Assembly (NCBI GenBank): GCA_022885665.1 | Contig: JAGQDJ010000068.1 | Coordinates: forward strand, 184,248 to 248,247 | Direction: 5' to 3' | Length of the DNA stretch: 64,000 bases | Source: Triops longicaudatus | Lineage: Eukaryota > Arthropoda > Branchiopoda > Notostraca > Triopsidae | In this document: in pieces, positions 13,183-25,896 of the stretch | How positions within the stretch are numbered: the stretch's first letter is position 1 | Layout of the letters: each line of letters starts with the position of its first letter | The notes under the pieces: model-generated | Database searches by the model: none | What the model was told of the DNA's origin: nothing | What the model saw: the letters and a program-made list of their open reading frames with translations, nothing else | Position numbers and translations under genes: made by a program

Positions 13183-13313
13183 TTTTGACGGGGAGAATGT
13201 GCGACTTGGGCAAAGGAAGGGATGAGCTCGCGACCTGTTTACAACCGTGGAGCTAAAAGCTGTACTACGAATAGCTATTTGTCGCTTGTAAGGATTTTTT
13301 CTTCGTTTCAAAG

Positions 13314-13362
13314 ACATCAGAATTATATGTTATCTAGCCTTGATAACATATAATTCTGATGT
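13314..13362. repeat. Perfect 21-bp inverted repeat with 7-nt loop
   Basis: The arm 13314-13334 (starting acatcagaattatatg) is exactly complementary to 13342-13362, separated by tagcctt. It lies between the HSD17B10 start (13182) and the first tRNA-Asn gene. It could extrude as a cruciform or fold as a 49-nt hairpin RNA. I see no transposon ends around it. Confidence 0.85.
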
Positions 13363-13467
13363 ATTTGCCATTAAGGAAAACTTCTTTCATTTCATAGATA
13401 AATAACATGTATCGTAAATAACTTTGATTGCACGAATAAAAGAATAATCGGGCGCAAAAAATATCTT

Positions 13468-13484
13468 CGCCCCCGGGTGGGCTC

Positions 13485-13521
<37 letters not shown>

Positions 13522-13541
13522 GCCAATTGCGCCACGGAGGC
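13468..13541 (-). tRNA. tRNA-Asn (GTT), copy 1
   Basis: A 74-nt cloverleaf on the minus strand. The acceptor stem GCCTCCG pairs with CGGGGGC (one G-T pair), with discriminator G. The D-arm contains TGGCGCAATTGG. The anticodon loop CTGTTAA gives anticodon GTT (Asn). The T-arm is GGTTCGAGCC. No intron. It is followed by a T6 run suited to RNA polymerase III termination. It is identical to the copy 629 bp away. Confidence 0.97.
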
Positions 13542-14096
13542 TGACTTTTGGTGCGCCTAGCAGCTTTTTTATGAACTAGCTATGAGAAAGAGTGAGATTG
13601 ACGAGAACAGGAATAAGAGCTGAAGCACGAAAATTATCGCTGAGCTATGCCACTGCTTCCTGTCGACACAAAATATGTTACTACCTTTCCCGAGGTAAGG
13701 ACGGCAAGGACTAGAAGGTAAGGAAGGCAAATCTTCAGTCGGTAACGAAATTTCCGAAATCGTTAATTCCATGGAACCGTTACGGAAATCGCTGAAGAAA
13801 GCTTATGGCACTTCGCTATAATAAACTCAAGGATTTCAATATAATTTGAAAATGTAATTTTCAAAATGAACGAGCACAACAATGCAATTATTTTCCGAAA
13901 TACCTCTTACTACGTGAAATACTACGTGAATTCATACAGATAATTCCGATATTCTCCTAAGAAATATTGAATACATTTTTTCCGTAAAAAGTGGTATCAA
14001 AAGAAAATTGTAATATTGAGTTGTAAGACTGAGTTGTAAGATTGCCGCTTGATTTATTTACCGCTCTGTAACATGAAATCATTAAAAAAATATTTC
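13542..14096. other. Spacer between tRNA-Asn copies
   Basis: AT-rich spacer of about 555 bp with no recognised gene. An open frame at 13569-13772 (minus) has no known domain. The T-run terminator for the second tRNA copy lies at its high-coordinate end. Confidence 0.5.
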
Positions 14097-14113
14097 CGCC
14101 CCCGGGTGGGCTC

Positions 14114-14150
<37 letters not shown>

Positions 14151-14170
14151 GCCAATTGCGCCACGGAGGC
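14097..14170 (-). tRNA. tRNA-Asn (GTT), copy 2
   Basis: Identical in all 74 positions to the tRNA at 13468-13541: same acceptor stem, GTT anticodon, D- and T-arms, and followed by a T7 run. Flanking sequence is largely different beyond the short AT-rich 3' trailer, so the two copies look like separate transcription units kept identical by selection or gene conversion. Confidence 0.97.
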
Positions 14171-14958
14171 TCTGTATTCATGGTTCCGAACAACCCAATA
14201 TATTAGAAGCCCACGCCAATTTAAAAGGTTGAAAATTACGGACTGCAGAAGTTAAAATTAAGAGTTGAAACTAGAAAGCTCAATCGGCTCACTTCGAGAG
14301 TCAGAGCTAAAGCTAAGAATTTGGTGTTCAATACAGTGATAACACAAGATGCAATTAAAAAAAAACATTGATAGAATTAAAAATTTATTCAAACGTGTCA
14401 TACTAAAGTGCTATATTCCGAGCCAATTTAAAAACAATTCGAAGTCAAAGAAAAGTGACATCTCAGCAGCAAAGTTAGCTGAACGCCCGAGTTCTCTAAC
14501 TTACATACCGCTAAAACCGATTTATAATACGAGTTGAAAGGGGAGATATTAGCAACCCTCAACAATTCTCTTATGGAACAGTATCTTGTAAAAAGTAACA
14601 ATAATAATAATTAATACATGGCGGCCTGTCTTTTTCTTTCTGTGATCTATTTTCGCGGTTTAAGGCAATCGTATCTGTAAAGATTTAGTTAATTATGGTA
14701 TATTTGAACAAAACAGTTTTGGCGCACTGGGTCACTCTATTCCGCAAACAATTACAAAGATCACCCCGCCAGTACAGCAAAGCAAAGGAAACTTATTTGC
14801 ACACATACAAAGTGCTCCCACACCTGGCTCGGAATCTCCAGCCATTTTTGCGTGTACTCAACTTCCCCTCATTCTCTTTAGATTTAATTGGATTCGTAAA
14901 CTTCTAGAGGTCCCACATAATTCTTTTCTTTTTTGTCATCTACAATGTGTTGTGTTTC
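14171..14958. other. Intergenic region between tRNA-Asn and STT3B
   Basis: About 790 bp of AT-rich sequence that would include the STT3B 3' untranslated region at its high-coordinate side. Open frames at 14349-14537 and 14695-14907 have no recognisable domain. Nothing else is supported. Confidence 0.5.
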
Positions 14959-17900
14959 TCACGCGGTCGGCTTGGTGCCTTTCACAACGACTGGTCTATT
15001 TTTAATGGAGCCTTTCCTCTTCTTCGAAGTCTATTCAACGGAAAAAATAAAAATACATGAGTGCTTCTACTCAAACCACTCCCTTATCTTACTTTTTTAG
15101 AAATGTATTTCGACGTAATAGGGATCTTGCGGTTGGACTTGGTAATCGAAGGACGGTTAAATTCATGAGGCTTCTTGACTCGATATATCCGCACCAGCCA
15201 ATGCTCCGTCGTGTAGGCTTCCTCCAAATATTTGAGTTCAAAATTACGTCTGCCGATCACGGCATTGCGAGTACGATCAAAGCCAGCCGAAGAACGGAAA
15301 TCCAACTAAATCATCCCGTTACTATTCACCACGTGTCCTACATTCGCTTACACGAACTTACTTTCATCTCTCCAAAGCGGTAATAACTAAGTTTGTACAT
15401 CAAACAATTCAACATTGTAGAGGAAGCTTCCGAATCTACTCTGAATTCTCCACGATCCGAGAAGTAATTACTTTCCTACAATAATTGTTTAAGATGAACA
15501 AACTATTTCTCGAAAGCGCGTTCATCTTATCATGATTACTTGAATATCTTTAGGATGTTCGCCTTCAGCAATGCGTACCATCCAGAGGAACTTGTTGATA
15601 TCATCTCCAGAGTAACCAATAACTCCTCCAAAGATGACCAAGACGTAATCAACATCCAAAGCAGTCATAATCTTGTACGCCTCGCTTTCGTTCGACGACA
15701 TGGCTTTTCCAACCTAAGGTAATAAAAAATACATTAAAAAGCAAATAAAGTAGAAACTAATAAATAATATTCCGTTCTAACTCGTAAACTTCACACAATT
15801 TTTTTTCTTTTTTTTAATATAAAACTTCAAGAATAAATTTGAATAAAAATTACAACAAAAATATAAATATATATCAGATCATTACCAAAGCAATATGTGA
15901 GTTATTCCACGTATTATTATCAACTAATGTGGTTCGGTTGGCCATGCCTGCGATTTGGTAACCATAATCCCACCATGACATGACACGGGCATCTTCAGCA
16001 GTATTTTGCCATAGCCAGTAATAAGCTTCTCGGAAGTCATCAATGATTTGACGCGAACCGTCTTGGCCGTAGGATGCCAAAACGATGCTAGGACTAGAGT
16101 ACGCGTTGGAGGTGACCCAAGTGCAGTGCACCGCGAACATCATGAGCATCATCATCACTGCAATGATCACAATACTCCTCACATTCATGCCCACGCCTTC
16201 TGCGCTCTTGGCTTGCTCGTGCTTCATTTTTTTCAGTTTGCCAGCCTGGGGAAATAAATCAGGAATATGTGTAACCATTATATACATTTTTAAACAAATG
16301 TATTTATTTTTATATTATTGTTTTTTTTTCCTTGCAGAAAAGGACGCTTACTTTGTCATACAAGTTAGGCTTGTCTTCAGCCTCGTCGCCGGATCCTTGA
16401 TCGTCACTCGCATGGGTTTCCTCCTCTTGCAAGTAATACTCCAGCAACTTGGAGAAAGCAATTGCGCTCAGTACACAGACCACTGGCGTTAGAGTCAGCA
16501 TTAAACGGACCATAACACCAGCGAAGTAAACAGCGCTCACAGCATATAAAATGATAAAGACGCGTTCGTCATTCACGTTCTTCACGCAATACCACAGTCC
16601 AACCGGGAAAGTTGGAGCCAAGATATGCAAATCGAAAAAGAACGAAAACCACGTAGTCGGCTGATGTTCCGACACAGACGCAATGATTGGAATGTGAATT
16701 TTGGCGTAACCGGTATCCCACAACGAGTAGAACCTAAAAATTTGCAATATTAACTAACTTTGTGTGGGAGAATGATTGAAGAAAGTACCTGCCACTCCAA
16801 GGAGCAATGACGCCAGCGTAAGTTAAGGCTACAACGGCCACGAAAACGATACCGGCCGCGCTCAAGCCACCTACGACGAAGAGGTATTTGAACTGCGCCT
16901 TGGAGAGCACGGATTGCAGGTAGCTCAAGAAAGCCACGGCGTACAGAAGCACAAAAACGCCTGCCGAAGCCATGTGCTCACTGGTGCGTACGGGCTGGAA
17001 GCCTACGAAGGGGATTTGCATTGAAAGGAGCAAACCAAGGATGAAGAACGTGGTGTAGGCGGTAAAAAGACGTGACGAATAACGGCCCATGATCAGCAAC
17101 ACGAACACGTGGAGCGGAATCAAGTTGATGATGAACACGTAACCGCCCCATGCTGACACCTTCATTAATAATTTAGTTTAGTTAACTAGACAACCAACAT
17201 AATACTAAATTACATTACCATGTAGAAGTAGGAAAGCGCTGTGGCTGTTGCCCAACTAATCGAGCCCGTTTTAACAGATTTCACCTGAAGAAAATTAAAA
17301 TTAAAAATGACAAAAAATTTCATAACCTTGATGCCAAAGATAGTGATTAGAACGAGCACTTTAATAATACCATATAAATGTTACAAAATAAGCATGTTTA
17401 GATAAGGATCTTACACTGATATATAAAGAAATAAGCATAATACGGAGGAAATTAAAATACTTAAGAAATATGATAAAAATATAGTAACAATATAAAAATA
17501 AAAATACCGTTAAAAACATTTAGTAAACAGGATTAAAATAGATTAGTAATAAGGTCTTCTGAAACGCGCAGTTCAATAAATGACTAAAGGATACAACTTC
17601 AGCCTTAAAAAAAAATCACAAAACCGCTACCGCGATTTCGGGCGTCTTAAAACCCAAAATAACTGAAAGAAAGTATAAAAAGGAAACCACAGCAAACATA
17701 TTGGGTGGTGTAGTATAGGATAAAGCGCCTTACCCAGAGGTAGTAGGTGAACATGAGTGCAAAAATGGCAATGCCTTCGTTGTCATAGCTTCCAGCCACG
17801 GATCGACTGATGTAGCCCGGTACAATTGCAATAAAGCACGCGGCAAGTAGACCTGCGCCGGCCGACCATAATTCTTTGGTGAGTAGGTATGTGGCAATTG

Positions 17901-18436
17901 CTGTCAAACCACTGTGAGGAGGGCCAATGTGTTGTTAAACGTTTCAGCTTTAATGAATATAAAGTGCAAGTTACCTGAACACTGGGGCTAGGAAGACGCA
18001 TATATCGCGAATATGCACGGGGATATTTAAGCTATGAAGGATGTAATGAATAGTGCCAGAGGTGACCATGAGTCCGGGGTATACTGTGCCTCCGACAATT
18101 CTCCCCAAAGGATACCAGGCTCTCTCATCAAACCAGTTAAGAAAGTTGTAAAAACCATTTTTAACCATGTATGCTGTAGCTCTGTAATTAAACCTAGTGC
18201 AAAGAAACGCAGATGTTAAGAAACGAATGTCATGTTCTTTTAATAGTGCTAAAAAGTGTTTACCATGGGTCGAACTCGTGGATGATACTTTCAAAACGAA
18301 TAACAGCGAAGAGTCGAGACGCAAAAGCTACAATACATGCTAAGGCCAAAATTGCAAAAGTTAACAAGCTTTTGGAGCCCACAGCCCCAAAAGGAGAAGA
18401 TTTTTTCCGAGAAGCCGGTGTTTTGGGACCCGCCAT
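14959..18436 (-). CDS. STT3B: Oligosaccharyltransferase catalytic subunit STT3B, 773 aa
   Basis: Exons 18436-18264, 18193-17975, 17911-17734, 17284-17219, 17159-16789, 16733-16352, 16245-15886, 15713-15540, 15475-15362, 15305-15093 and 15030-14959 total 2322 nt. The start at 18436 has a strong context (ACCATGG); an in-frame ATG lies only at more remote positions. Many transmembrane helices are visible. The first luminal loop carries FESIIHEFDPWFN with the catalytic acidic/DxD-type residues; WWDYGYQ is at about 554-560 and DNNTWNN follows. The late SKKTSKKRKG end matches STT3B rather than STT3A. The protein transfers the lipid-linked glycan to Asn in N-X-S/T sequons in the ER; STT3B acts mainly on sites missed co-translationally. 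An acidic QEEETHASDDQGSGDEAED segment is a variable loop. Confidence 0.95.
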
Positions 18437-19497
18437 GGTGAAAACGACGGATTTTCTGTCACACAAACACGTAGAAGTACCGCCTTAAGAGGAGGTGCCC
18501 ACACCTGTCGGTGGCCGTTTCCCATTCGCTGAGTTAAGCGACGCCTACCACGTTGATCAGTAAAAGAAAAATGCCAGCATTCCAGGATGAAAAAGTCTAA
18601 AAATCGATGATGAGCTTTCGAGCATGTAAATTATAAATTAAACCTTTTTTCTTTACAATAATGCAATTAAGCTCATTTACTTCATATAAAAATTATGCTC
18701 TTGTGAAAAATATATTATGAAATACACCGTAAAGTGGAAAATTCGAGCGCAGTTTCTTTATTGCAATTTCTGCTGGTGTTACGATACTATTGCGTCTTGG
18801 AATAGGAGCGTAGAAAAAAATGTCATTTCAATCGGGGAAAAGTCGGAGTATTTGGAGTATTATATTCCACTGTATTTTAAAAATGTGTCTCGAACTGAGT
18901 GAAGCTTTTCAGTCTACGCTGAGCAACTCCCTTCAAAATTTTATTCTGGGGAAAGGAAAGGTGAAGATTGATTTCCCTAATGGAGAAAAAATGGTCTCAG
19001 GCATTTTACATGCATAATATGTTTGATAGGAGGAATTATCTTTGTTATAGGGAGTTGTTATTAATAAGGTTGATATAGTTTTCTTGTGCTGCTATATAAT
19101 GTTAAAACTTCCGACGACGACGTCTGCCTGTCAGAACCATTGATCGAGGCATTGCCCCGTTTCGCCCTCTTATATTGCCCAGTCGGATACCCAGTTCGTG
19201 TTGGGACGCCGGGGACACAACTACTACTAGTACTACTTCCAGTTCTGGGTGATTCAACATAAAGAGAGCAACGGCGAACTTTTCAGAACCAAACTATTTT
19301 CTTAAACGTTGTTTTTTGACTTGTAGTTTCTCTCCTTCCTAGTGATATGCCATGTGAACGACATTCGCAGAAGTTTTTACCATAGTTGTTAGTCATAGTG
19401 CTTTCTTGCGAAAGTAAGCAAGTTGAAAAAATCGGCCGAGGGTACCAAGTGTACCAAAAGTGCCCCAAGTGCTACGCCACAGACGCATTCCGTTACG
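18437..19497. promoter_or_regulatory. Divergent intergenic region between STT3B and the EB-like gene
   Basis: About 1.06 kb between two start codons pointing apart, so it must contain both promoters and 5' untranslated sequences. I see no convincing core motif or additional exon. The in-frame codons upstream of 19498 begin only at a TTG (19423), so the ATG at 19498 is taken as the start of the plus-strand gene. Confidence 0.5.
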
Positions 19498-22400
19498 ATG
19501 TCCACGTCCTTTGCCCTTGTTAACAAAGGGCTAGCTCTTCTATTGTTGACGAGTTTTCTCTCCTGTTCCTTTTCACCGCTGGTACAAGCTACGCAATCCT
19601 TACTTCCATTTGTTGAACCTGATGTGCATAATCAGCCGCTTAATGATCCAGCTATTTCGGAAGTCGTCCCCGCCATGACCAAAGGTTAGAGAAGCTCGAT
19701 TAGATGTGATTTCTTTTCCCTTATACTGTACACGCACACATCCATTCTTGTCATATCTTAGCACGTCCTTAAGATCCTTCACTTGCACTAATCCCTTACG
19801 GAACATTCATTTCAGTGAAGAGCTTTTAGGCGCGATAATGGGGCGTGGCTTGCCGAATGAATCTATATCGAACTGAACGCGGATTCTTTCTTTTCGCTCG
19901 TTGTTATTTACGTGAGAGGATTACTGCATGAAACCCAGGTTGTCTTTTCGTTCATCCCATAATCTCGTGTATTTTTTCTTCTTCGCAACATCAAAAGAAA
20001 GAAGCACGTCAATATGTGAAAATTACTTCGCCTGGTCCAGACTTTACTCGGCTATTTTCTGACAAGATCTTTACGCTTGTTAAGCAGATCTGAAGTCAGT
20101 GCCCTTTCAAAGGTTAAGTTTACTTCGGTAGGAAAACGTACGTAACACTTCCCGTTTTCGAGTGTAATGATTCGTAACCATTAGTGCAGGAACGTTACAC
20201 TTCCCTGGGTAAGAGACATTCTCGGGAACAATGCAAGTATTGATATCCGTGAATGTAACATATTTGCAGAAGCACTTCAGTCAAAAAAAGCACTGTCATT
20301 ATAATTTGACTATTCCAACTATCTCCCTGTCCTTTGTCCAAATTGAAAACACACTCGAAGCCACGCTCGACCGAAGAGATAGGACTATTGGAATTTCTTT
20401 GTTAAGGTGCAGGTGCTGTCATTTTTTTCCGCTTGGAAGTCGCGCCATGAAAAGCAAAATTTTTTGGCAATGCTTTACTTTCACCTCCTTAACATTTGGA
20501 GTAGTTTTAACATAATAGTAAATCACACCAAATAAACTCTATTATTCGGATTTCACGGGAAATTGAATAAAGAGTACCACTTGACACTGACTACCCGGTG
20601 AGACAGCAAGAACAAAAATTTATATGGAAAACACCTGGAGACAAATTACTTCCTTCTCACGGTAGCCAAGTAGATTACCTTAGCATTAGCAGTAGAATAC
20701 CATTACCTTCCGTGTAGCGTAAAATAAGACCCTCCTAAACTAGAAGGGTCCCACCATACGCAAAAAAGGGGAAAAAACTACCAGAATGTTAGAAAAAGTA
20801 CAATGCCAAAAGCCAGTACGGTACGGAATGCGTGTTCGGAAATGCAGGAAGGGTGGATGGTGGGAGAACATGGAAAAGAAACAAGGGACACCTTTGCTTG
20901 GACCTAGGTATTGATCCAATGCAAAGCATATATACATTCCCATGGATTTAAAGAACTTGGTGCGACTACCGAGCCAAAACAAGTAGGAAACAGGGCATAA
21001 ACAAGAACTTTGACCCAGGTATGTCACATAAATTAGTCCCCTTGCCCCCCAAACCAGCGTCTCTTTTGTATAACAAGCATTCACTTTGGTACAAAGAGTT
21101 CAAGCGACATTTCTTTTTCTCTGGTATCAAAGCAAGTCACTAATACTTGCCTTTCTTGATCACAGGGCCTCGACATCTAGGTGACACGTGCGAAAGCTTC
21201 GCAGATTGCGATGATATGCCTGGAGCGTTTTGCGACATGGACACTGGCACATGTGATTGTTTAGCGACTTATCCCGTGAAAGGCGGTACCTTATGTGGCA
21301 AAGGTAAATGTTCAATGAACTGCAATTTCTTTGGGAAAACAGAAACTTCCATTTACTTTTCTTTTTGCTGTTGGACAAGGGGACTGTTTAACAAAGCTCT
21401 CTGCTTAACTATTAAAATGAAAGCACTAGAAACGAAAAGAAGGGAAAAAAATCATTCGAAAAACAAGGAAATGGGAGAGAAAAACAGAAAAGGACAGCAA
21501 GAAACGAGAACTTATTATCAAAATTTGTGACATTATTTTTGTTTTACATATTTTGGGGTTTAGAAGCGGCCTTAAATGAGTCGTGTTTGTTCAGCGAACA
21601 GTGCCGCCGAGTGGACAGTAATTCCGAGTGTCGCCACAAACGCTGCGCTTGCAGTGCGGAGTACCACCCATTCCGTTCCGGCGACGGGAAGATTTGGTGC
21701 ATTGGTAAGTTACTAAAAATGTCTACTAGAATTCTACGATGACACGCAATAGCAGCAGGGAGGCTTTGTAAAGCTTTTGACACACACTGACATGGCAGAT
21801 TTTTCCCAAATTATATTAATTTAACGACACGTGGCCCACAATGACTGCAGTCATAACGCAATGCAGCAGCAATTGAGCGGCGTAGGAGAAATATCACAAT
21901 TGTGACTGGTTACAATGGAACTACGCTGTAAATAAGATCTTATTCACAGCATGTCCGAATACAGAAGATAAGTGTACTCGTTTTCCACAGGAAGATGAGC
22001 GAAAGAAGTACGAGTGTAGCGGATTTTTTTTTTTAATGACTGCAAGAAATCCTATTTTTTCCGCTCCAGCTTTTTTATCTCGGGTTCCTAATCTTCCAAA
22101 GTAGCGTCTGGCATGTTTTATGGGCTTCAGTTGCCTTACTTTTGCACGTATTGAGCCTTTTCGTCGTTGTTGTAGCTATTATTCGACCCCTCGCTAGATC
22201 CTAAGAAAACAGCATTAAAAGCTGACGTTTTGGGCATATTCCCTTCCGCTTCTCAGAGACTATGTGCGTATAGTTCCAATCAATGCTTGTAGAAGTCCAT
22301 CCCCTTAAGAAAAAAAGTTTTCCCAGGGTCACTGAGGCTAAATCGTTTATATCTTTGTTAAGTGATCTATTTTCTCTGCTGTTTTCTTTTTGTTACCGCA

Positions 22401-24772
22401 TTTCCCTGTGGAGAGAGATAAATCTTCTTCATCAATTTTCCTTTGTTTGGGTTATGTAGGCGAGAAAGTTTTCAAAGGAGGAATGGCAAGAAAAATTATC
22501 GATTTTACGCTTTTAACGCTGAAAAATTCCTCACAACAAAGCAAGAAGGAATTTAAACCTTTTTTTTCTGGCGTATTGATCACTCGGATTCCCCAAAAGG
22601 GCGCCCTTTATTACGTAACATTTACACTATCGCCCTTATCGCACGCAAACTCTGTAGAAATTTATGTTAAAGAAATGCAGACTCTAAAGTAGGGTTAAGT
22701 CTTAAGTTCCCCGTGGGAATGAGAGCATCATGCAAGCATCATTACTATTCAAATACGGATTCAAAGACGCGCAATGCAAATAGTTTCGGGATTCATAGCC
22801 AACCAAATAGCAAGTTTGGTTTGGCAATGTAATGCTTATGTCGCTTTTTGTGCAGACAACGAAGTATTTGAGCCTGGTTCATACGTGGATCCTACCATGA
22901 TTGGGGTCTTGGCGGGGCTGGGGTTAATGTTCGTCATCTTGTGCGTGGTATTGCGTCTGTTCAGCAAGTACGTAGCACTTTCATGTTAACTCATTACACG
23001 TCACGTAAATCACACTTATTGAGCGTCATTTACACACCAATTTCCGAGGGGAGAAATAAGGGAGCTTAATTAAGAGACGTACTAAGATTTAGCTCAAATG
23101 GACGCCAAAGGAATGTCAATAAATAATAACCGTGTTCTCAAATCAGCGAGCGAATATTGCAATCCGTTTTCAGGCGTTTTAACGGATTAATTGTGTAGAA
23201 AAATACAAGCATAAAGAGAGCTTGAGAAACTTTGTATTATTGTATAAAACATCATTTGGACTCACTTGCCATTTTGCATTTAACTCCTTATGCATTATTC
23301 GGAAAGGCCGAAAGTATTCACCAATCTTTTTACCGCAGTGTGTCATTTTTATTATGTGCTGTAGTTTGATTTAATTTTGAATATTTTACGCGCAAACTTT
23401 TAGCGAGTGAAGCGCGTGATATAAAAAATTGTCCGTGGTATCACTGCGGGAGAAAAAAGTGAAAAAACGTGTAATACTATTGCGGACACTCAAGTGTTAC
23501 TGGAGGAAAATCGAGATTGAAGATTCCTCAAAGAAGGGGAATTAGAAGAATATATTAGTGAAGGATATGTTTGATAAGGAAAAAAGGACTGACGCGAGAG
23601 GGTAACCAGAAAAGAAATAAATTTCGAAAAATCTGTGAGAAAAAGTTAAATGAAAGGGTGTGTGCAAGAATAATGCATTATATTGATACTTCCAGCAATT
23701 TATTTCGCTCAGGGAGTTTTTAGCCAATATAAAGTTTAACACGCCAATATAAAGTTTAACAATATAAAGTTTAACAAACGGTTCCAACACGCCATTTTGC
23801 AGTTGTACAGCGCGTCAAAAATAAATAAATCTAATGAAAAAAATAAACTAAAGTAATTAAAATATGAAGACAAAAAGGCAAGAAGAGATAGGGTATAATT
23901 ATTTTTGCATCAGATACTGTAAATTATAAAAGAGTTCAACTGTAAAATTCGAGAAAAGTAGACACGTTTCTGACTGTCATTTTCAAGATCAGGTTTGCGT
24001 TCCCTTGGTGCACTGCTCCTCATGGGTAGGTCTGTTTACTACATTTATAATACGATGCTGAAACCAGAACACCACCCAGCTGCTGGTAATCGCATACGTA
24101 TTCGCGCATGCTTAGGTATTTGCAATAATGGACAATAGCGTCAAGCGAAAACCATAAGATGCCATATGTTTAGTAAGAATAGATAATCTCCAAGCTTTGC
24201 ATCGGAGTTTTATGACACTGAAGAGAACTTTACGTTTTGCTTGTCGGCAGCTCAATTGCTTTAGTATGACGTTCATTATGATTAAGAAATTAAGATTATA
24301 ACTATACACCGTAAGATCAAACTCAAGTTAAGCTTCAACCTAAATTAGAAACCTAGTTATGCCTGAGATGTTCGCCACGCGTCATAAATCAAAGCATAAT
24401 ATGTAGGCTACATTCTCTTCGTTCGCAGATCTCGCTTCGGTGAAAACCGGAGTATATTCAACACACCGAACCCACGCCTGGCTAACGTTTCGCTTCTTAA
24501 AGAGACCAAAGAGCCACGTCGTTCCAGCCTTCGTCCTCCAAGCAGGCAAACCTCCGTGAATTCCATACCTAGGTCACCCAATGGTTCAGGTTAATCTTTA
24601 TCGCTTTCCTTAATCTCATTTACCAATTACGTAATGTTTTCTTATTTTTTCTTTCAACTTAACAGCTAGCCGGCGTGCAAGCGACGACGACGCCACAACG
24701 CCGTTGCGGAATGGCGCTGCTTCTCCCAAGCACGTAGCAATTGAGATGAAAGATGCCGCTACTAAGGTTTAG
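19498..24772 (+). CDS. Uncharacterised type I membrane protein with two EB-like cysteine modules, 281 aa
   Basis: Exons 19498-19684, 21166-21303, 21564-21704, 22856-22967, 24429-24589 and 24666-24772 total 846 nt, with AATAAA at 24797-24802. The order is: signal peptide (hydrophobic LALLLLTSFLSC, about residues 12-30); a short spacer; two Cys-rich modules, each on its own phase 1-1 exon (DTCESFADCDDMPGAFC..., and ESCLFSEQCRRVDSNSEC...), resembling EB modules; a single transmembrane helix (about 169-191, MIGVLAGLGLMFVILCVVL); then a basic, Ser/Pro-rich cytoplasmic tail with RRSS- and RQTS-type possible phosphorylation sites. I do not recognise a named orthologue. EB modules occur in arthropod and nematode secreted or membrane proteins. 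A cell-surface receptor or adhesion role is only inference. Confidence 0.82.
23726..23775. repeat. Three tandem copies of a 15-mer
   Basis: aatataaagtttaac occurs at 23726-23740, 23746-23760 and 23761-23775. The first two copies share a longer unit including a 'gcc' prefix. It is in the fourth intron of the EB-like gene. Confidence 0.85.
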
Positions 24773-25896
24773 AAGCAACACACACTCGCACAGAAAAATA
24801 AACTTGGAGGTCTGGGAAAGGTTGCTTAGTTCCCGGAGTTTCTAAGCTTGAATGCGGTAATGTCATTGTTTACCCCAAGTGACACTCGCCTATTCTCTTT
24901 CGTAAAATTTTGAGTGCCATCCGCGTAACCAAGAAGGAAAAAAAAAAAGCAAAAACGAAAGCTCGAAAATTCTCCCCTCACATTTTTGCCAGGGAACAGC
25001 TGCCTTGTCGGTGTTCCATGTTTTCTCTCGTTCGAACTTTGCTACCCGTTTTTGAGTTTTTTTTTTTTTTTTTTTTTTTTTAAAGAAGAAAATATGCTGG
25101 GTTCTGCAATCTGTATACCTTCCCACGTCGGCTCTACCACTTTCGCCTTTGAGCTCGCAAAACTTATCGCTTCATCATTCCAGTCGATTCGGTCGCTCGG
25201 AGAAGTAACGACTGGGGCGACAGTGATGTCATCGCAGAGTAGTGGTCCCCAAAGAGTGTACATACTTCTTTTCAGTTCCTCTTTGTTAATAACAACTCTA
25301 TCAGATTCTCGCCCTCACTCATCCAAATGAAACAAAGAAAATGTCATGTGTTCCACTTGTCAGAATCTTCAAACCATTTTCTACCAACGTTTTTTGGCAG
25401 CCTTAACAAATATATCCCTAACCCAATTTGTTCCCATCAGAACTTCGAGCTTCTCCACACTTTAGATTTTACAAATAAGCTATAATCATCTTTCGCTAGC
25501 CTTTACAATATTTTTACAATATCACATATTTATTGTCTTTTATTTGGATCGCCTGTTATTGCAGCTTTCGAATTATTTTCGTGTGTGAAGTCAAGTCGCA
25601 AAAATAAGATTTTCCCTCACAATATTATCAACTGTGCGAGCGTTGAATTGATACTAAATGAACCAACCCCAAATTTTTCCATTCCCCCTCTTGGTCGTGT
25701 TTCCTTGCATTTACACACAGACAAAGAAATTCAAATACCATGTGGTGCGTGTGTCCAGCCAAATCATTTTGGGTTTGCTGTGATTTTTTCTCCTTGCAAT
25801 CCACATTTCTTCATACTTAATAATAAAGTGGCTTTTTCTACCACGCTTGGGCGACTCCTTTCACACTTAAAAAACTGAGTCTTCAATTCACACATT
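24773..25896. other. Convergent intergenic region with poly-T tract
   Basis: Separates the 3' end of the EB-like gene (plus) from the 3' end of the channel gene (minus). AATAAA at 24797-24802 serves the former. A run of 25 T lies at 25057-25081. Open frames at 24986-25330 and 25585-25878 have no recognisable domain. Confidence 0.5.

Noticed and set aside
25042..25263. Minus-strand open frame ending in poly-Lys beside a 25-T run, possibly a SINE or retroposed copy with an A tail
   Set aside because: A tRNA-like A-box (gtggtagagc) can be imagined, but there is no B-box and no flanking duplication. The lysine run is just the homopolymer.
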